Shown: positions 50,625 to 60,011, counted from the stretch's first letter. The stretch is DNA of 64,000 nt from Spirochaetales bacterium (GCA_027021365.1 JALUUM010000027.1:334170-398169), one strand, 5' to 3'. Program-made: numbers and translations. Notes: generated from the sequence alone by a model not told the origin.

Positions 50625-52457
50625 ATGGCCGATACACCACTTGCACGCTCTGCTGCCTTTACAAAGTTGAAATTCCAGCTAACTCGACTTAGGTACAGAA
50701 CTGATATAATTTTATCTATTATTTTCGTAATTGTTTTCGGTTTTCTTGTTCTTGTGCCACTTATAAAGATAATTATCGTGTCATTAACGTACCAGAGTTT
50801 CGACATGAGGGTGATAAGGGATATGAAGAAGCTCGGGACCTTCACCCTCTACCACTACAAGCGAATCTTTGCAAGTGATTTCTCATATGCCATTCTTGTA
50901 AAACCATTCATAAACAGCCTCCTGGTTGGTTTTGGCGTAACAGCCATGGCAATGCTTCTGGGTTCTCTCCTTGCATGGGCGATAGTGAGGACAGACCTTC
51001 CCTGGAAGAACTTTTTCGATTCGATAATAGTGATTCCCTATATGATGCCTTCGTGGGTAATCGCCCTTGCATGGCTTATTATTTTCAAGAACAACAGGGT
51101 GGCAGGTGAGGACGGTATGCTGAAGATTCTCTTTGGCATTACACCACCCGACTGGTTTTCGTATGGCCTTTTCCCCATAATAATCTGTCTTGGCCTCCAC
51201 TATTATTCCTATTCATACCTGTTGATTTCAGGTGCACTCAAGACTGTAAATTCTGAACTGGAAGAGGCAGGGGCTATAGCTGGATTAAAGAAATGGGCTG
51301 TTTTAAGGAAGATTACATTTCCCATAGTCCTCCCGGCACTGGGTTCTTCCTTCGTGCTGACCTTTACGAGAAGTATGGGTACCTTCGGAACGCCTGCTCT
51401 CCTGGGGCTTCCCGTAAGGTTTTTCAACATTCCTACTCAGATCTATGCCTCGATAAGTATGAGGAACATGGGTGATGCCTATGTGCTTGCACTGATACTG
51501 GTTGTGCTTGCCGGTATCGCAATCTATATAAATAGCAAAATCGTAGGTGTTCGTAAGAGTTTTGTAACCATGGCAGGCAAAGGATTCAAGAACAGGATGA
51601 ACAGCCTTGGGTCGTGGCGGTACCCCGTGGCAATTATCATTCTGTTGTTCCTGTTTGTTGCGTTTTTACTGCCATTGCTTCTTCTTGTATGGAATACCTT
51701 TCTCCTGCTGCCCGGAGATTATTCCATATCAAACCTGACAACCCATTTCTGGATCGGTGACAGTGATTACAGGATAGCAAGCGGCGAGCCGGGAATCTTC
51801 AAGAACCCAGGGATATGGAACGGTGTCTGGAACAGCATAAGATTGGGTGTGCTTGCAGCCCTGATAAATGGTTTCCTGGGTCTCTTCATAGGATACGCAG
51901 TTGTTAGAAACAGGGGAACAAGGCTTTCGAAGTCACTCGAGGCGATATCCTTCGCACCGTATGTATTTCCCAGCATAGCAATGGGTGCTATATACCTCGG
52001 TATGTTTGCAAAGCCACTGGGGCCGATACCTGCGCTCTACGGAACATTCAGCCTATTGGTCCTGATTGTGGTTGTAAAGAATATACCCTTCTCCTCACGT
52101 TCAGGCATAAGTGCGATGCTGCAGATAGACAAATCCCTCGAGGAATCGGCACGCTTGCAAGGCCTGCCGTGGTTCAAGCGGTTCAGGAAGATACTGTTTC
52201 CACTTACAAAGAGCGGTTTTCTGTCGGGAATGATTCTTACCTTCATAACTGCGATGAGAGAACTGTCGCTTATCATTCTTCTCGTAACACCGACTACAAG
52301 GGTGCTCACTACGATTATCTTTGCATATGAAGACCAGGAAGAGGTTCAGCATGCAAACGGAGTAACCCTTATCCTGATAACGATAATCATTATAGCGAAT
52401 TTTATCGTAAGAAAATTTTTCGGAAACAAGAGCCTTATGGGGCTCAAAGAATCCTGA
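50625..52457 (+). CDS. ABC transporter permease, fused two-domain (FbpB-like)
   Basis: A 610-residue inner-membrane protein with two BPD_transp_1 domains in one chain. Domain 1 spans about 95-300 with EAGAIAGLKKWAVLRKITFP, the EAA loop that docks on the ATPase. Domain 2 spans about 390-600 with its own EAA loop ESARLQGLPWFKRFRKILFP. About 12 helices are visible. Fusion of both domains is standard for Fe(III), thiamine and 2-aminoethylphosphonate importers. The next genes encode the binding protein and ATPase. Confidence 0.93.
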   Translation: MADTPLARSAAFTKLKFQLTRLRYRTDIILSIIFVIVFGFLVLVPLIKIIIVSLTYQSFDMRVIRDMKKLGTFTLYHYKRIFASDFSYAILVKPFINSLLVGFGVTAMAMLLGSLLAWAIVRTDLPWKNFFDSIIVIPYMMPSWVIALAWLIIFKNNRVAGEDGMLKILFGITPPDWFSYGLFPIIICLGLHYYSYSYLLISGALKTVNSELEEAGAIAGLKKWAVLRKITFPIVLPALGSSFVLTFTRSMGTFGTPALLGLPVRFFNIPTQIYASISMRNMGDAYVLALILVVLAGIAIYINSKIVGVRKSFVTMAGKGFKNRMNSLGSWRYPVAIIILLFLFVAFLLPLLLLVWNTFLLLPGDYSISNLTTHFWIGDSDYRIASGEPGIFKNPGIWNGVWNSIRLGVLAALINGFLGLFIGYAVVRNRGTRLSKSLEAISFAPYVFPSIAMGAIYLGMFAKPLGPIPALYGTFSLLVLIVVVKNIPFSSRSGISAMLQIDKSLEESARLQGLPWFKRFRKILFPLTKSGFLSGMILTFITAMRELSLIILLVTPTTRVLTTIIFAYEDQEEVQHANGVTLILITIIIIANFIVRKFFGNKSLMGLKES

Positions 52458-52493
52458 TAGACTGATCAGGTAAAACTATTAAGGAGGTCTTTC

Positions 52494-53750
52494 ATGAAAA
52501 AAAGACTAGTGGCAATTCTTGTACTCCTGTTTCTCGTCGGAGGGGTCTCGATGCTCTTTGCCGGCGGTAAACAGGAAGCTACAAGTGCATCGGGGTATCC
52601 TCCCGAGATGGAAAAGTGGCTCAAAGAGGCAAAACTGGGCCCATACGAGGAGCATCCCCAGAACTGGAAGGAAATAATTGAAAAGGCAAAGCAGGAGGGA
52701 GAGGTCGTAGTTTATTCTTCTTCTTCCAGGGTGGCCAAGGTTGCGGAGATGTTTGAAAAAACATATCCTGGTATAAAGGTGAAGTACTTCGACCTTGGTT
52801 CGGTACAGTCGGTTGAAAAGACGGTACAGGAACAGAATGCAGGCCTTTACAAGGCCGATATTGTAACAACAGGCGGCTCCGGACAGGTTATTCATCAGCT
52901 CCTTGACAACCACATGATAGTGAATTTCGTTCCTGATACTGTTGCCGACAGGATACCAAAGAAGTACAAGGATCCCCTCCTTGTAAGGATTAATGAGGCC
53001 ATTGTTTTCTACTACAACACGGAAGCGTACAGCAAGCCTCCTATCAAGAATCTCTGGGAGCTCACAATGCCTGAATGGAAAGGAAGAGTGGTAACGAAGG
53101 ATCCCTTCAAGTCACTTTCCGTCTTAATGGGTTTCATTACCATTGTACAGCATTCGGATGAAATGGCTGCGGCATACAAACGCCTTACAGGAAAAGACCT
53201 CGAACTGCATCCCGGAGTACCAGATGCAGGTTACGAGTTTGTTTACAGGCTGCTTCACAACGACCTGATTATTCTGAAATCAGGTGGAAAGGTAGCGGCA
53301 GCTTCGGGCAAGAGAGGACAGAAGAATCCTCCCATTTCCATGATATACTTTACCTACTTAAGGTATAATGAATCCAAGAATTATGCCAATGGTGTCATTC
53401 ATCCTCTCGATCCCGTAGAAAAGCTAGTTTATCCGACATACACGGCAATTGCCCGACAGGCACCCCATCCCAATGCAGCGAAACTTTACACGGCCTTCGA
53501 AATGGGAAGCCCCAAGCTTACAAAGGATACGAAGCTCGAGCCGCCCTATGCAGAGGGAAGGGCAGGGGAGCTTCTACAGGGACTGGCTCCCTACTTCGAT
53601 CCGGGTTCTGCAAGTCCGAGAGTTGATGTTCCAAAGCCCAAGGGTGGAGAGATCTGGGATGAACTGAAAGGCTGGGATGTCGATCCGGACTTTATGTGGT
53701 ACAATGCTCCACAGTTCCAGGATTTCTGGACAAAGGAAGCGACGAAATAA
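52494..53750 (+). CDS. ABC transporter substrate-binding protein (Fe(III)/AEP/polyamine type)
   Basis: A 418-residue periplasmic protein. Its signal peptide (about 1-23) ends MLFAGGKQE, the same A-x-G-x-Q-E ending as the DctP protein; no lipobox Cys. The mature part has GEVVVYSSSSRVAKVAEMFE, ADIVTTGGSGQVIHQLLD and YNTEAYSKPPIKNLWELTMP, typical of family-1 binding proteins (FbpA/PotD-like). The usual Tyr-Tyr iron ligands of FbpA are not obvious, so the ligand could be a metal chelate or organic molecule. AAGGAGG precedes the ATG. It lies 36 bases behind the permease gene. Confidence 0.92.
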   Translation: MKKRLVAILVLLFLVGGVSMLFAGGKQEATSASGYPPEMEKWLKEAKLGPYEEHPQNWKEIIEKAKQEGEVVVYSSSSRVAKVAEMFEKTYPGIKVKYFDLGSVQSVEKTVQEQNAGLYKADIVTTGGSGQVIHQLLDNHMIVNFVPDTVADRIPKKYKDPLLVRINEAIVFYYNTEAYSKPPIKNLWELTMPEWKGRVVTKDPFKSLSVLMGFITIVQHSDEMAAAYKRLTGKDLELHPGVPDAGYEFVYRLLHNDLIILKSGGKVAAASGKRGQKNPPISMIYFTYLRYNESKNYANGVIHPLDPVEKLVYPTYTAIARQAPHPNAAKLYTAFEMGSPKLTKDTKLEPPYAEGRAGELLQGLAPYFDPGSASPRVDVPKPKGGEIWDELKGWDVDPDFMWYNAPQFQDFWTKEATK

Positions 53751-53760
53751 GACGAAATAA
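53741..53760 (+). repeat. 10-bp tandem repeat at the end of the binding-protein gene
   Basis: GACGAAATAA occurs twice in succession. The first copy ends with the stop codon of the binding-protein gene; the second is noncoding. It looks like replication slippage and has no predicted function. Confidence 0.8.
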
Positions 53761-53784
53761 ACGGTAAAAACAGGAAACATAACT

Positions 53785-54915
53785 TTGAGCTGGATAGAAC
53801 TTAAGAACATAAAAAAGACGTACAGCGGGGCTCCCGCTGTACGTGAATTGAATCTGAAGATAGAGGACAAGCAGTTCGTTACACTCCTTGGGCCGTCAGG
53901 ATGCGGAAAGACTACCACCTTAAGGATAATTGCAGGTCTCGAAGAACCGGATTCGGGTGAGGTAATAGTTGACGGAAAGATCTTTTTTTCCAGAGAAAAG
54001 GGCATATTTGTTCCTCCGGAAAAGAGGCGGCTTGGCCTTATCTTCCAGAGCTATGCCCTATGGCCACACATGACCGTAAGAAAGAATATTTCGCTTGCTC
54101 TGGAACAGATGCACCTATCGAAGGAAGAGATTGATAACATAGTTCATGAAGTGCTGGAAAAGGTCCAGCTCTCCGAGTACATAGACAGATATCCTTCGGA
54201 ACTTTCAGGGGGGCAGCAGCAGAGGGTTGCAGTTGCAAGAATGATTGCTGCCAAGCCCTCGATATTCCTTATGGACGAGCCGCTTTCCAACCTTGATGCG
54301 ATGTTAAGGGTAGATATGCGTGCTGAATTAAAAAAACTTCATCATGACTCGGGTGCTACAACGGTTTATGTAACGCATGACCAAGTGGAGGCTTTAACCC
54401 TATCGGATAAAATAGCTGTAATGAATAACGGTGTACTTAAACAGATAGGTACCCCTGAGGAAATCTACAAGAGGCCAGAGGATTTATTTGTAGCCCGTTT
54501 TGTGGGAAGCCCGAGGATAAACAGTATAGAAGGCAGCCTGGCAAAGAAAGATGGCAGGTTTTTCTTCGAGAGAGAAGAGATAAGAACTGCGCTGTCGGAA
54601 ATCGATGACAGTGATATGTCCCGGCTTGAAAAACTTTCCGAGGGCAAATTGATAGCAACGATAAGGCCTGAGGATATAGGGGTTTCCAAAACGGCAAAAC
54701 CCGGGTGGCTGGAAGTTGTCGTTACCTCTGTTCTGCCGGCAGGTTCTGAAACAATACTTACGGTTATTACTAAAGGAAATGTCGAGCTCTCACTAAAGAT
54801 GAATGGTTTTACCGATATCAAGCGAAACGATCGCATCTGGATAAATATCGATCCCGGAAAAACCAACTATTACAATGAAAAAACGGGTAAGCTTATCTTA
54901 AGTTATTTCAAGTAA
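53785..54915 (+). CDS. ABC transporter ATP-binding protein (FbpC/PotA-like)
   Basis: A 376-residue ATPase with a TTG start. The nucleotide-binding domain (about 1-240) has Walker A GPSGCGKTTTLRI (residues 34-46), signature ELSGGQQQRVAVARMIA (about 137-153), Walker B IFLMDEPLSNLD and switch His in YVTHDQVE. The C-terminal TOBE-like domain (about 245-376) is typical of MalK/PotA/FbpC subfamilies. It powers the permease and binding protein encoded upstream. Early in the gene (codons 12-20) lies a perfect 12-bp hairpin, listed separately, which may slow translation. Confidence 0.93.
   Translation: MSWIELKNIKKTYSGAPAVRELNLKIEDKQFVTLLGPSGCGKTTTLRIIAGLEEPDSGEVIVDGKIFFSREKGIFVPPEKRRLGLIFQSYALWPHMTVRKNISLALEQMHLSKEEIDNIVHEVLEKVQLSEYIDRYPSELSGGQQQRVAVARMIAAKPSIFLMDEPLSNLDAMLRVDMRAELKKLHHDSGATTVYVTHDQVEALTLSDKIAVMNNGVLKQIGTPEEIYKRPEDLFVARFVGSPRINSIEGSLAKKDGRFFFEREEIRTALSEIDDSDMSRLEKLSEGKLIATIRPEDIGVSKTAKPGWLEVVVTSVLPAGSETILTVITKGNVELSLKMNGFTDIKRNDRIWINIDPGKTNYYNEKTGKLILSYFK
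53818..53844 (+). other. perfect 12-bp inverted repeat inside the ABC ATPase gene
   Basis: ACGTACAGCGGG (53818-53829) and CCCGCTGTACGT (53833-53844) are exact inverse copies around the loop GCT. On the minus strand it is followed by a run of six T residues (53816-53811), the form of an intrinsic terminator. No minus-strand gene is nearby to use it. On the sense strand it could act as a ribosome barrier near the start codon. Confidence 0.75.
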
Positions 54916-55085
54916 CCAAGTAACTGTTAAGAAATTTCAGTTTTTCCAGTATGTGAAAGGAACCGCCTCCCTCATGCTGGTTAAAGCTGTATATCTTGCT
55001 GTTCCTCCCTTTTAAGGAAGGTAAACTTTTAGCTCCTCGAGGGGAAGATCAATATATACCATGCTTATCTCTTTCCAAAAGCCTT

Positions 55086-55115
55086 TTAGAATGCATACTA
55101 ATTAGAATGCGTACT
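55086..55115 (-). repeat. 14-bp direct repeat at the end of the small barrel gene
   Basis: TTAGAATGCATACT (55086-55099) and TTAGAATGCGTACT (55102-55115) differ in one base. The right copy encodes the last codons (including the final Phe and stop) of the barrel-like protein, so its end has been duplicated by a small tandem duplication. Confidence 0.7.
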
Positions 55116-55614
55116 GACCAAAGATTTCCAGATGGGGCCATATTCCCAGAGGTATATTGGAACCCGCGCTGAAATGATTATCCTTGTAAAAGAGCGGATA
55201 TCCCACGCCCAGGGAGGAGCCGATTGAAATTTTTTCATTTATCAGAAAGGCCGACCTTAAAGTGGCACCGAGATTCCACATGTAGGCAACGGGTGTTGTA
55301 AAGACAATCACTCCGTCAGTAATTCCTACCACAATATCGGTTTCGATGGGCAGGCCAAGGGTCTTTTTTGTCAGATATATGACCGGTGTAATATCATAGG
55401 TTATTTCATTGAAACCGATGAAAATCAGCATGGTTGTTCCGATATTGGCTGCTATTCCTAAATAATCATTGAATTGATACTCGACACCGACGCGTAAATC
55501 CAGTGAGGGAGCTCCGAAGGCTATGTTGAAACGGAAATCTCCAGTCTGGCTATAGATAAATAGTGGTGAAAAACAGGAGAGAAGCAAGACAAAAATTAAT
55601 GTTTTGGTTTTCAT
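55102..55614 (-). CDS. small outer-membrane beta-barrel-like protein
   Basis: A 170-residue protein with a signal peptide (KTKTLIFVLLLSCFSPLFIY, about 2-21; Cys14 lies inside the hydrophobic stretch and is not a lipobox). The mature part is a series of alternating strands with G/N turns, and ends in Phe (FGQYAF), the usual outer-membrane insertion signal. Visible strands include FNIAFGAPSLDLRVGVEYQF and SSLGVGYPLFYKDN. Family unrecognised; small porin-like or OmpW/opacity-like fold is only suggested. It is alone and divergent from the short-chain dehydrogenase gene. Confidence 0.6.
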   Translation of the reverse strand: MKTKTLIFVLLLSCFSPLFIYSQTGDFRFNIAFGAPSLDLRVGVEYQFNDYLGIAANIGTTMLIFIGFNEITYDITPVIYLTKKTLGLPIETDIVVGITDGVIVFTTPVAYMWNLGATLRSAFLINEKISIGSSLGVGYPLFYKDNHFSAGSNIPLGIWPHLEIFGQYAF

Positions 55615-55690
55615 AATACTTTCCCTTATGAGGCTAGCATCATAATATTAATGTGTCAAATTAGCATTATTTTAATTTTGGAGGTTGTAG

Positions 55691-56455
55691 ATGAATAGAT
55701 TAAATGGCAAGGTTGCCATTGTAACGGGCGGAACGAGCGGAATGGGAAGGGCTATTGCAGTTCTCTTTGCTTCGGAAGGTGCATCGGTCGTTGTTTCCGG
55801 GAGAAACGGGGAGCGAGGAAGAGATGTGGTATCAGAAATTGAATCGAATGGAGGCAAGGCTGTCTTTATCCGTGGTGATGTTTCGGTTCCCGAAACGAAT
55901 AAGCTCCTTGTCGAAAAGGCGGTAGACTCCTTTGGAAGGCTCGATATACTTGTAATGTCGGCAGGGGAGCTGGGAATAGGTTCCGTTACAGATGTAAGCC
56001 TCGACCTTTGGAAGAAAACGATAGATACAAACCTCAATGCCGTTTTCTACCTTCTCCACCATGGCATACCAGCCATTAAAAAGTCCGGTGGCGGAAGTGC
56101 CGTTGTAATCGGTTCCATTGCAGCTTTTAAAGTATTTCCCAACCACCCTTCATACTGTGCATCCAAGGGTGCCCTTACCCAGCTTGTAAGGCAGGTCGCC
56201 CTGGATTACGGACCCGATATAAGAATAAACCAGATTTGCCCTGGGCAGGTTGATACGCCGCTCTTGAGGAACTCAGTCAAAGCCTTCGATAATCCCGAAG
56301 AGATTATAAGGGAGACCGAGGTTAAACTTCCAATGAAACGGCTCGGTAAGCCTGAGGATATTGCAAGGGCCGCACTCTTTCTTGTAAGCGATGATTCATC
56401 CTGGACAACAGGTGCCTCGTTCGTTGTGGATGGCGGCTCCCTCTGTATACCGTAA
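55691..56455 (+). CDS. short-chain dehydrogenase/reductase (classical SDR)
   Basis: A 254-residue SDR. The cofactor loop is VTGGTSGMGRAIAV (TGxxxGxG, residues 10-23), then the NAG-like LVMSAGELG, and the catalytic Ser-Tyr-Lys in VVIGSIAAFK and SYCASKGALTQL (Tyr-x3-Lys). The C-terminal WTTGASFVVDGGSLC is typical. A GGAGG stands before the ATG. Substrate unknown. It is divergent from the small barrel gene and convergent with the UroD-like gene; only one base separates their stops, leaving no room for a terminator. Confidence 0.93.
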   Translation: MNRLNGKVAIVTGGTSGMGRAIAVLFASEGASVVVSGRNGERGRDVVSEIESNGGKAVFIRGDVSVPETNKLLVEKAVDSFGRLDILVMSAGELGIGSVTDVSLDLWKKTIDTNLNAVFYLLHHGIPAIKKSGGGSAVVIGSIAAFKVFPNHPSYCASKGALTQLVRQVALDYGPDIRINQICPGQVDTPLLRNSVKAFDNPEEIIRETEVKLPMKRLGKPEDIARAALFLVSDDSSWTTGASFVVDGGSLCIP

Positions 56456-56456
56456 G

Positions 56457-57548
56457 CTAATACTTACCTTCCTCGAGGTTTCTGCATATTGCCAGAAGTT
56501 CATTCACACGCTCATCGGATGTATCCCAGGTGACATCGGCCATTACGAGGTCACACGGTGCAATGGCATCGAAGATGGTTTTCATGTCTCTCTTGATTGT
56601 ATTGATATCTGCCACGTGAAGCGTATTCGGTGAATACATCACGGCCCTCCTTGCATCGGGAAAGACCTCTTTCACGCGCGCCATATCAGACATCATGCCC
56701 ATGTCGATGTATCCAACCCTGGGGAGCCGGCGTAAAACATCAATATAGGGGGTAACATTCCAGTTACAGGTATGAACACCGAAGCGTTCAAAATTCTCGG
56801 CTATCTCTGTATCCAGAGGAAGAATGAACTCCTCATACACCTCGGGCGCAATCATGTTAAGGGTGCAGTTACTGACACTGAACTGGTCTATGTAAAAACC
56901 CGATTCACGTTGCCTCTTTTGAACAGCCTTGGCAAGCCTTATCATGACTTCCGTAATTATTGAAAAGAAGTGTTTTATAAAATCAGGCTTATCGTAAAAC
57001 TCCAGGAATACGTTCTCGCCGTGAATGTGAATTGCATTGTTGAGTATCCCCTGCCAGTTCAGGTATCCGTGAATCTTGCCCCATTCCTTTTCAATTGTAT
57101 CCATCTGGGAAAAGAGCTCCTCGACGAAGGGTCCCTCAAGTAGTTTGTCGGGCTCCAGTTTCTCTATCTCTTCTATGCTCAACTTCTTTGTGGGGTCCAG
57201 CTCGGGCCATCTGTCGGGATAATAGAGTAGCGGTATTCCGAATACCCGGGGTATCACGTAGGCCCCGTAGCAGCCGGAGATTGTTGCAAGGTCTTCGGTT
57301 TTTAAGGTATCCCAGTATGAAACCGTCGGGAATCGCTTTACAAGCTCCTCCTTCATTACTTTCAGCGTGTCGTATCTATGGTATGGGTCCCTGTGCCACT
57401 TTTCTGAAAAATCCACGTTGCACCTTTTTACATACCACATCGGCTCGAAACCAAGGGAAACGCGCATGTCTGTCTCTGTTCCGTCAGCGGGCTCCCGTCT
57501 TGCAGGTGATGCAATTGGTATGTGGTTACGCAGCTTTAGTACTGCCAT
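56457..57548 (-). CDS. uroporphyrinogen-decarboxylase-like (UroD/MtaA family) protein
   Basis: About 363 residues of the UROD/methyltransferase fold. It has the characteristic barrel stretch HGENVFLEFYDKPDFIKHFF and later FGVHTCNWNVTPYIDVLRRL, whose His-x-Cys resembles the Zn-binding ligand of methylcobamide:CoM transferases. It lacks the strict heme-UroD signatures and haem genes are not nearby, so a corrinoid methyltransfer role is more likely. The start at 57548 has AGGAGG upstream and overlaps the sulfatase stop by 13 bases, so both are translated together. The functional link with a sulfatase is unexplained. Confidence 0.78.
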   Translation of the reverse strand: MAVLKLRNHIPIASPARREPADGTETDMRVSLGFEPMWYVKRCNVDFSEKWHRDPYHRYDTLKVMKEELVKRFPTVSYWDTLKTEDLATISGCYGAYVIPRVFGIPLLYYPDRWPELDPTKKLSIEEIEKLEPDKLLEGPFVEELFSQMDTIEKEWGKIHGYLNWQGILNNAIHIHGENVFLEFYDKPDFIKHFFSIITEVMIRLAKAVQKRQRESGFYIDQFSVSNCTLNMIAPEVYEEFILPLDTEIAENFERFGVHTCNWNVTPYIDVLRRLPRVGYIDMGMMSDMARVKEVFPDARRAVMYSPNTLHVADINTIKRDMKTIFDAIAPCDLVMADVTWDTSDERVNELLAICRNLEEGKY

Positions 57549-59077
57549 TTCTCTCTGTCCTCCTTGAGCTTTTTGTCTATCAGATTTCGAAGCTGAATGC
57601 ACTTGATCCTGTATGATGAATCCCTTGCGAGGTTTCTGCTTTCAAAGGGGTCATTTTTATAATCGAAGAGTTCCTCATAAATTATATTTTCTTTATTGTC
57701 TAAGTAGACTGAATACCTGTACTCCTCTGCTCTTACGCTGTGAGCGACGGAGTAGGCCTTTATCCTGTCATGCCACTGGTGCTTCCTGTGGGAAAAAACC
57801 GCCTCCTTGCCCCCTTGGCCGGATGCCTGCGGCTCTTTCATGAGCGGAAGGAGGCTATTACCCTGGAGGTAACCGGGTGGCTCTATTCCAGCCATGTCGC
57901 AGAGGGTTGGAAAGATATCAACGTGTTCTGTAAGACCATTGGAACGGGGACCGGGGACTACATTGATATTTTCCGAGATATTTGCCGAAGTCGGAACTCT
58001 TATTAACAGAGGAACCTCAAGTGATTTGTCCCAGAGGTTGTGCTTTCCCCAGTAACCGTGCTCTGCCGTGTGGAAACCGTGATCGCTCACCAGAATTATG
58101 GCAGTATCGTCATAGAGCCCTTTCTCTTTTAATGCATCGATCAGTCTGCCCACCATCGTATCGATATAGCTTATGGCTGCGTAGTAACCGTGCATCAGTT
58201 CCAGTGATTGTTCCCTGTTTGCAAGCCAGGGCTTCTCGTATCCGTGTTGTGTATAGTACTGGGCAGGTTCCGAATCTCCCATTGCCCAGTCTGTGGTTCC
58301 TAAAGGCGGTTCCCGGTTTTCGGGGCGTTCAAGTGATTCCCTGTCGTAGAGATCCCAGTATTTGGAGGGTGAATTCCATGGAAGGTGTGCCGCGGTAAAG
58401 CCTGCAGCAATGAAGAAGGGCCTTTGTTCATTGACTTCCCTTATGTACCTTACAATCCTTTCCGTCGTCTGTCCGTCGAAGTAGATGCTGTCATCCACTT
58501 CTCCGCTCTCAACAGGAGGGCCCTTCACCTTTCTAAGCCCGGAAGGGGTAAAGATCTCTTCATCGGGAATTCCCATTTTTTTGAGGTTTTCCATCCTGAT
58601 CGTTATGAGGTCGAAGGAGTCTCTGTTTACCCATGGGTTGGGGGAGTTTTCGTTAAAGACCCGCATGCTTTTAGGGAGGCCTTCCGGAAGCTTGGGAAGT
58701 TCCGGCCTGAAAAAGCCTTTACTCCAGGAAAGGGGGTCATCCACATCGTGGAAGACCAGGCCTGCGCCAAAGGTCTCGTAACCGTTCTCCTTGAAGAGTT
58801 CGGGAAGTGTCTTTAAATCCATGCCTCTCTGTTTTTTCAAGGCCTCTCTGAATTTGGGAAAGAAGGCCTCGTTGTCAAATCTCTCTGTAAACAGGGGTCT
58901 CAAGCCACTGAAAATGTTTGCCCTCGATGGTCCGCATAGGGGAAACTGGCAGTAGTGGTTGTTGAACCGAACCGATTCTTCTGCCAGTTTGTCTATGTTG
59001 GGTGTTACTATCTGGCTGTTCCCATAACAGCCATACCTTCTTCCGATATCGTGCATTATTATAAACAGGTAATTCAT
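57536..59077 (-). CDS. Cys-type sulfatase
   Basis: A 513-residue cytosolic-looking sulfatase (no signal peptide). The formylglycine motif is LCGPSRANIFSG (C-x-P-S-R near residue 47), which the sulfatase-maturating enzyme would convert. The metal- and substrate-binding parts are LFIIMHDIGRRYGCYGNSQ at the start and LVSDHGFHTAEHGYWGKHN near residue 330, as in iduronate- and choline-sulfatases. It hydrolyses a sulfate ester; sugar sulfates are likely. No maturation enzyme gene is visible in the window. It heads an operon with the UroD-like gene. Confidence 0.93.
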   Translation of the reverse strand: MNYLFIIMHDIGRRYGCYGNSQIVTPNIDKLAEESVRFNNHYCQFPLCGPSRANIFSGLRPLFTERFDNEAFFPKFREALKKQRGMDLKTLPELFKENGYETFGAGLVFHDVDDPLSWSKGFFRPELPKLPEGLPKSMRVFNENSPNPWVNRDSFDLITIRMENLKKMGIPDEEIFTPSGLRKVKGPPVESGEVDDSIYFDGQTTERIVRYIREVNEQRPFFIAAGFTAAHLPWNSPSKYWDLYDRESLERPENREPPLGTTDWAMGDSEPAQYYTQHGYEKPWLANREQSLELMHGYYAAISYIDTMVGRLIDALKEKGLYDDTAIILVSDHGFHTAEHGYWGKHNLWDKSLEVPLLIRVPTSANISENINVVPGPRSNGLTEHVDIFPTLCDMAGIEPPGYLQGNSLLPLMKEPQASGQGGKEAVFSHRKHQWHDRIKAYSVAHSVRAEEYRYSVYLDNKENIIYEELFDYKNDPFESRNLARDSSYRIKCIQLRNLIDKKLKEDREKWQY

Positions 59078-59183
59078 AGTCTGTTATCTTAATGGGTTGC
59101 ACAATCTTTTTCCATAGTGATTGAATCTTGTTTTAATGAGAGATAAAATTGCAATAAGGATGATCTATAAGGATGATCAGAAA

Positions 59184-60011
59184 ATGATCAAGCGGCTTAT
59201 CCTTTTCCTTTCAATCTTTTTAATTATTTCCTCTATTATTTCCTGCAGCCTTTTTTCCACGGAGATCTCCATGACAGAAGTTACCGATGAAGTCTCGTCC
59301 ACGGTGATGGGGCACAGTTATACCCTGTATGTCTATCTTCCGCCGGGTTATGAAAGCTCTGCTGATGCGTATCCTGTTCTGTACCTATTGGATGGAGATA
59401 CGGTTAAGGATGATGCTTCACGTGTCGTTGATGACCTTGTTGAATCAGGGACAGTTCCTCCGTTAATCGTTGTAGCTATCGGTTATGGTTCCGGGAAAAA
59501 CATGCGAACCTATGACTATACACCGACGGTCGATTCTGATGGTGATGGCGGTGGGGTTGCTGATTTCTGGGACTTTCTAACGGGAGAGCTCTTCCCGTAC
59601 ATAGATAGCAAGTACAGGGTAATTTCAGGGGCAGATTACAGATACATAGACGGGCATTCCTTTGGCGGATTGGCCGTCCTTTACGGGTTTTTCTTTCATA
59701 ACGATGCGATCAAGAATTTTATTGCAACGAGCCCGTCACTATGGTGGGACAATGAGGTCTTCTTTAAGTACGAGGGTAAGTTTCCTGCTTCGGCAGGAAG
59801 CTTGACTGGTTCGATTAAGCTCTTTATCTCTACCGGTACCCTTGAGGGAATGGGTATGAATGTGCTTATGGAGGAATTTGCAGCGAGGTTGAAATCCCGT
59901 GGCTACGGTTTTCTATCCTTGAAAAGTATGGAGATTCCTCATAAAAGACACTGGAACAATCGATATTTCGCCCTGGAGGAGGGGCTTAAATTCGTCCTGG
60001 GCGGTAAATGA
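59184..60011 (+). CDS. esterase lipoprotein (enterochelin-esterase/S-formylglutathione type)
   Basis: About 275 residues. A lipoprotein signal (IKRLILFLSIFLIISSIISC) ends in Cys20. The alpha/beta-hydrolase core has GHSFGGLAVLYGFF with the nucleophile Ser, LYLLDGD and HWNNRYFALEEGLKF with the likely catalytic His. An RGD-like calcium stretch TPTVDSDGDGGGVADF is also present. The family (putative esterase, Fes-like) cleaves esters of siderophores or small acyl groups. I prefer the ATG at 59184, which has AAGGA upstream; an earlier TTG at 59121 would bury the signal peptide. Confidence 0.87.
   Translation: MIKRLILFLSIFLIISSIISCSLFSTEISMTEVTDEVSSTVMGHSYTLYVYLPPGYESSADAYPVLYLLDGDTVKDDASRVVDDLVESGTVPPLIVVAIGYGSGKNMRTYDYTPTVDSDGDGGGVADFWDFLTGELFPYIDSKYRVISGADYRYIDGHSFGGLAVLYGFFFHNDAIKNFIATSPSLWWDNEVFFKYEGKFPASAGSLTGSIKLFISTGTLEGMGMNVLMEEFAARLKSRGYGFLSLKSMEIPHKRHWNNRYFALEEGLKFVLGGK

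Noticed and set aside
54916..55101. Search for a terminator between the ABC ATPase gene and the small barrel gene
   Set aside because: Small inverse repeats (CCTTCC/GGAAGG and CCTCGAGG) are present but have no stem of adequate length followed by T residues, so I list none.
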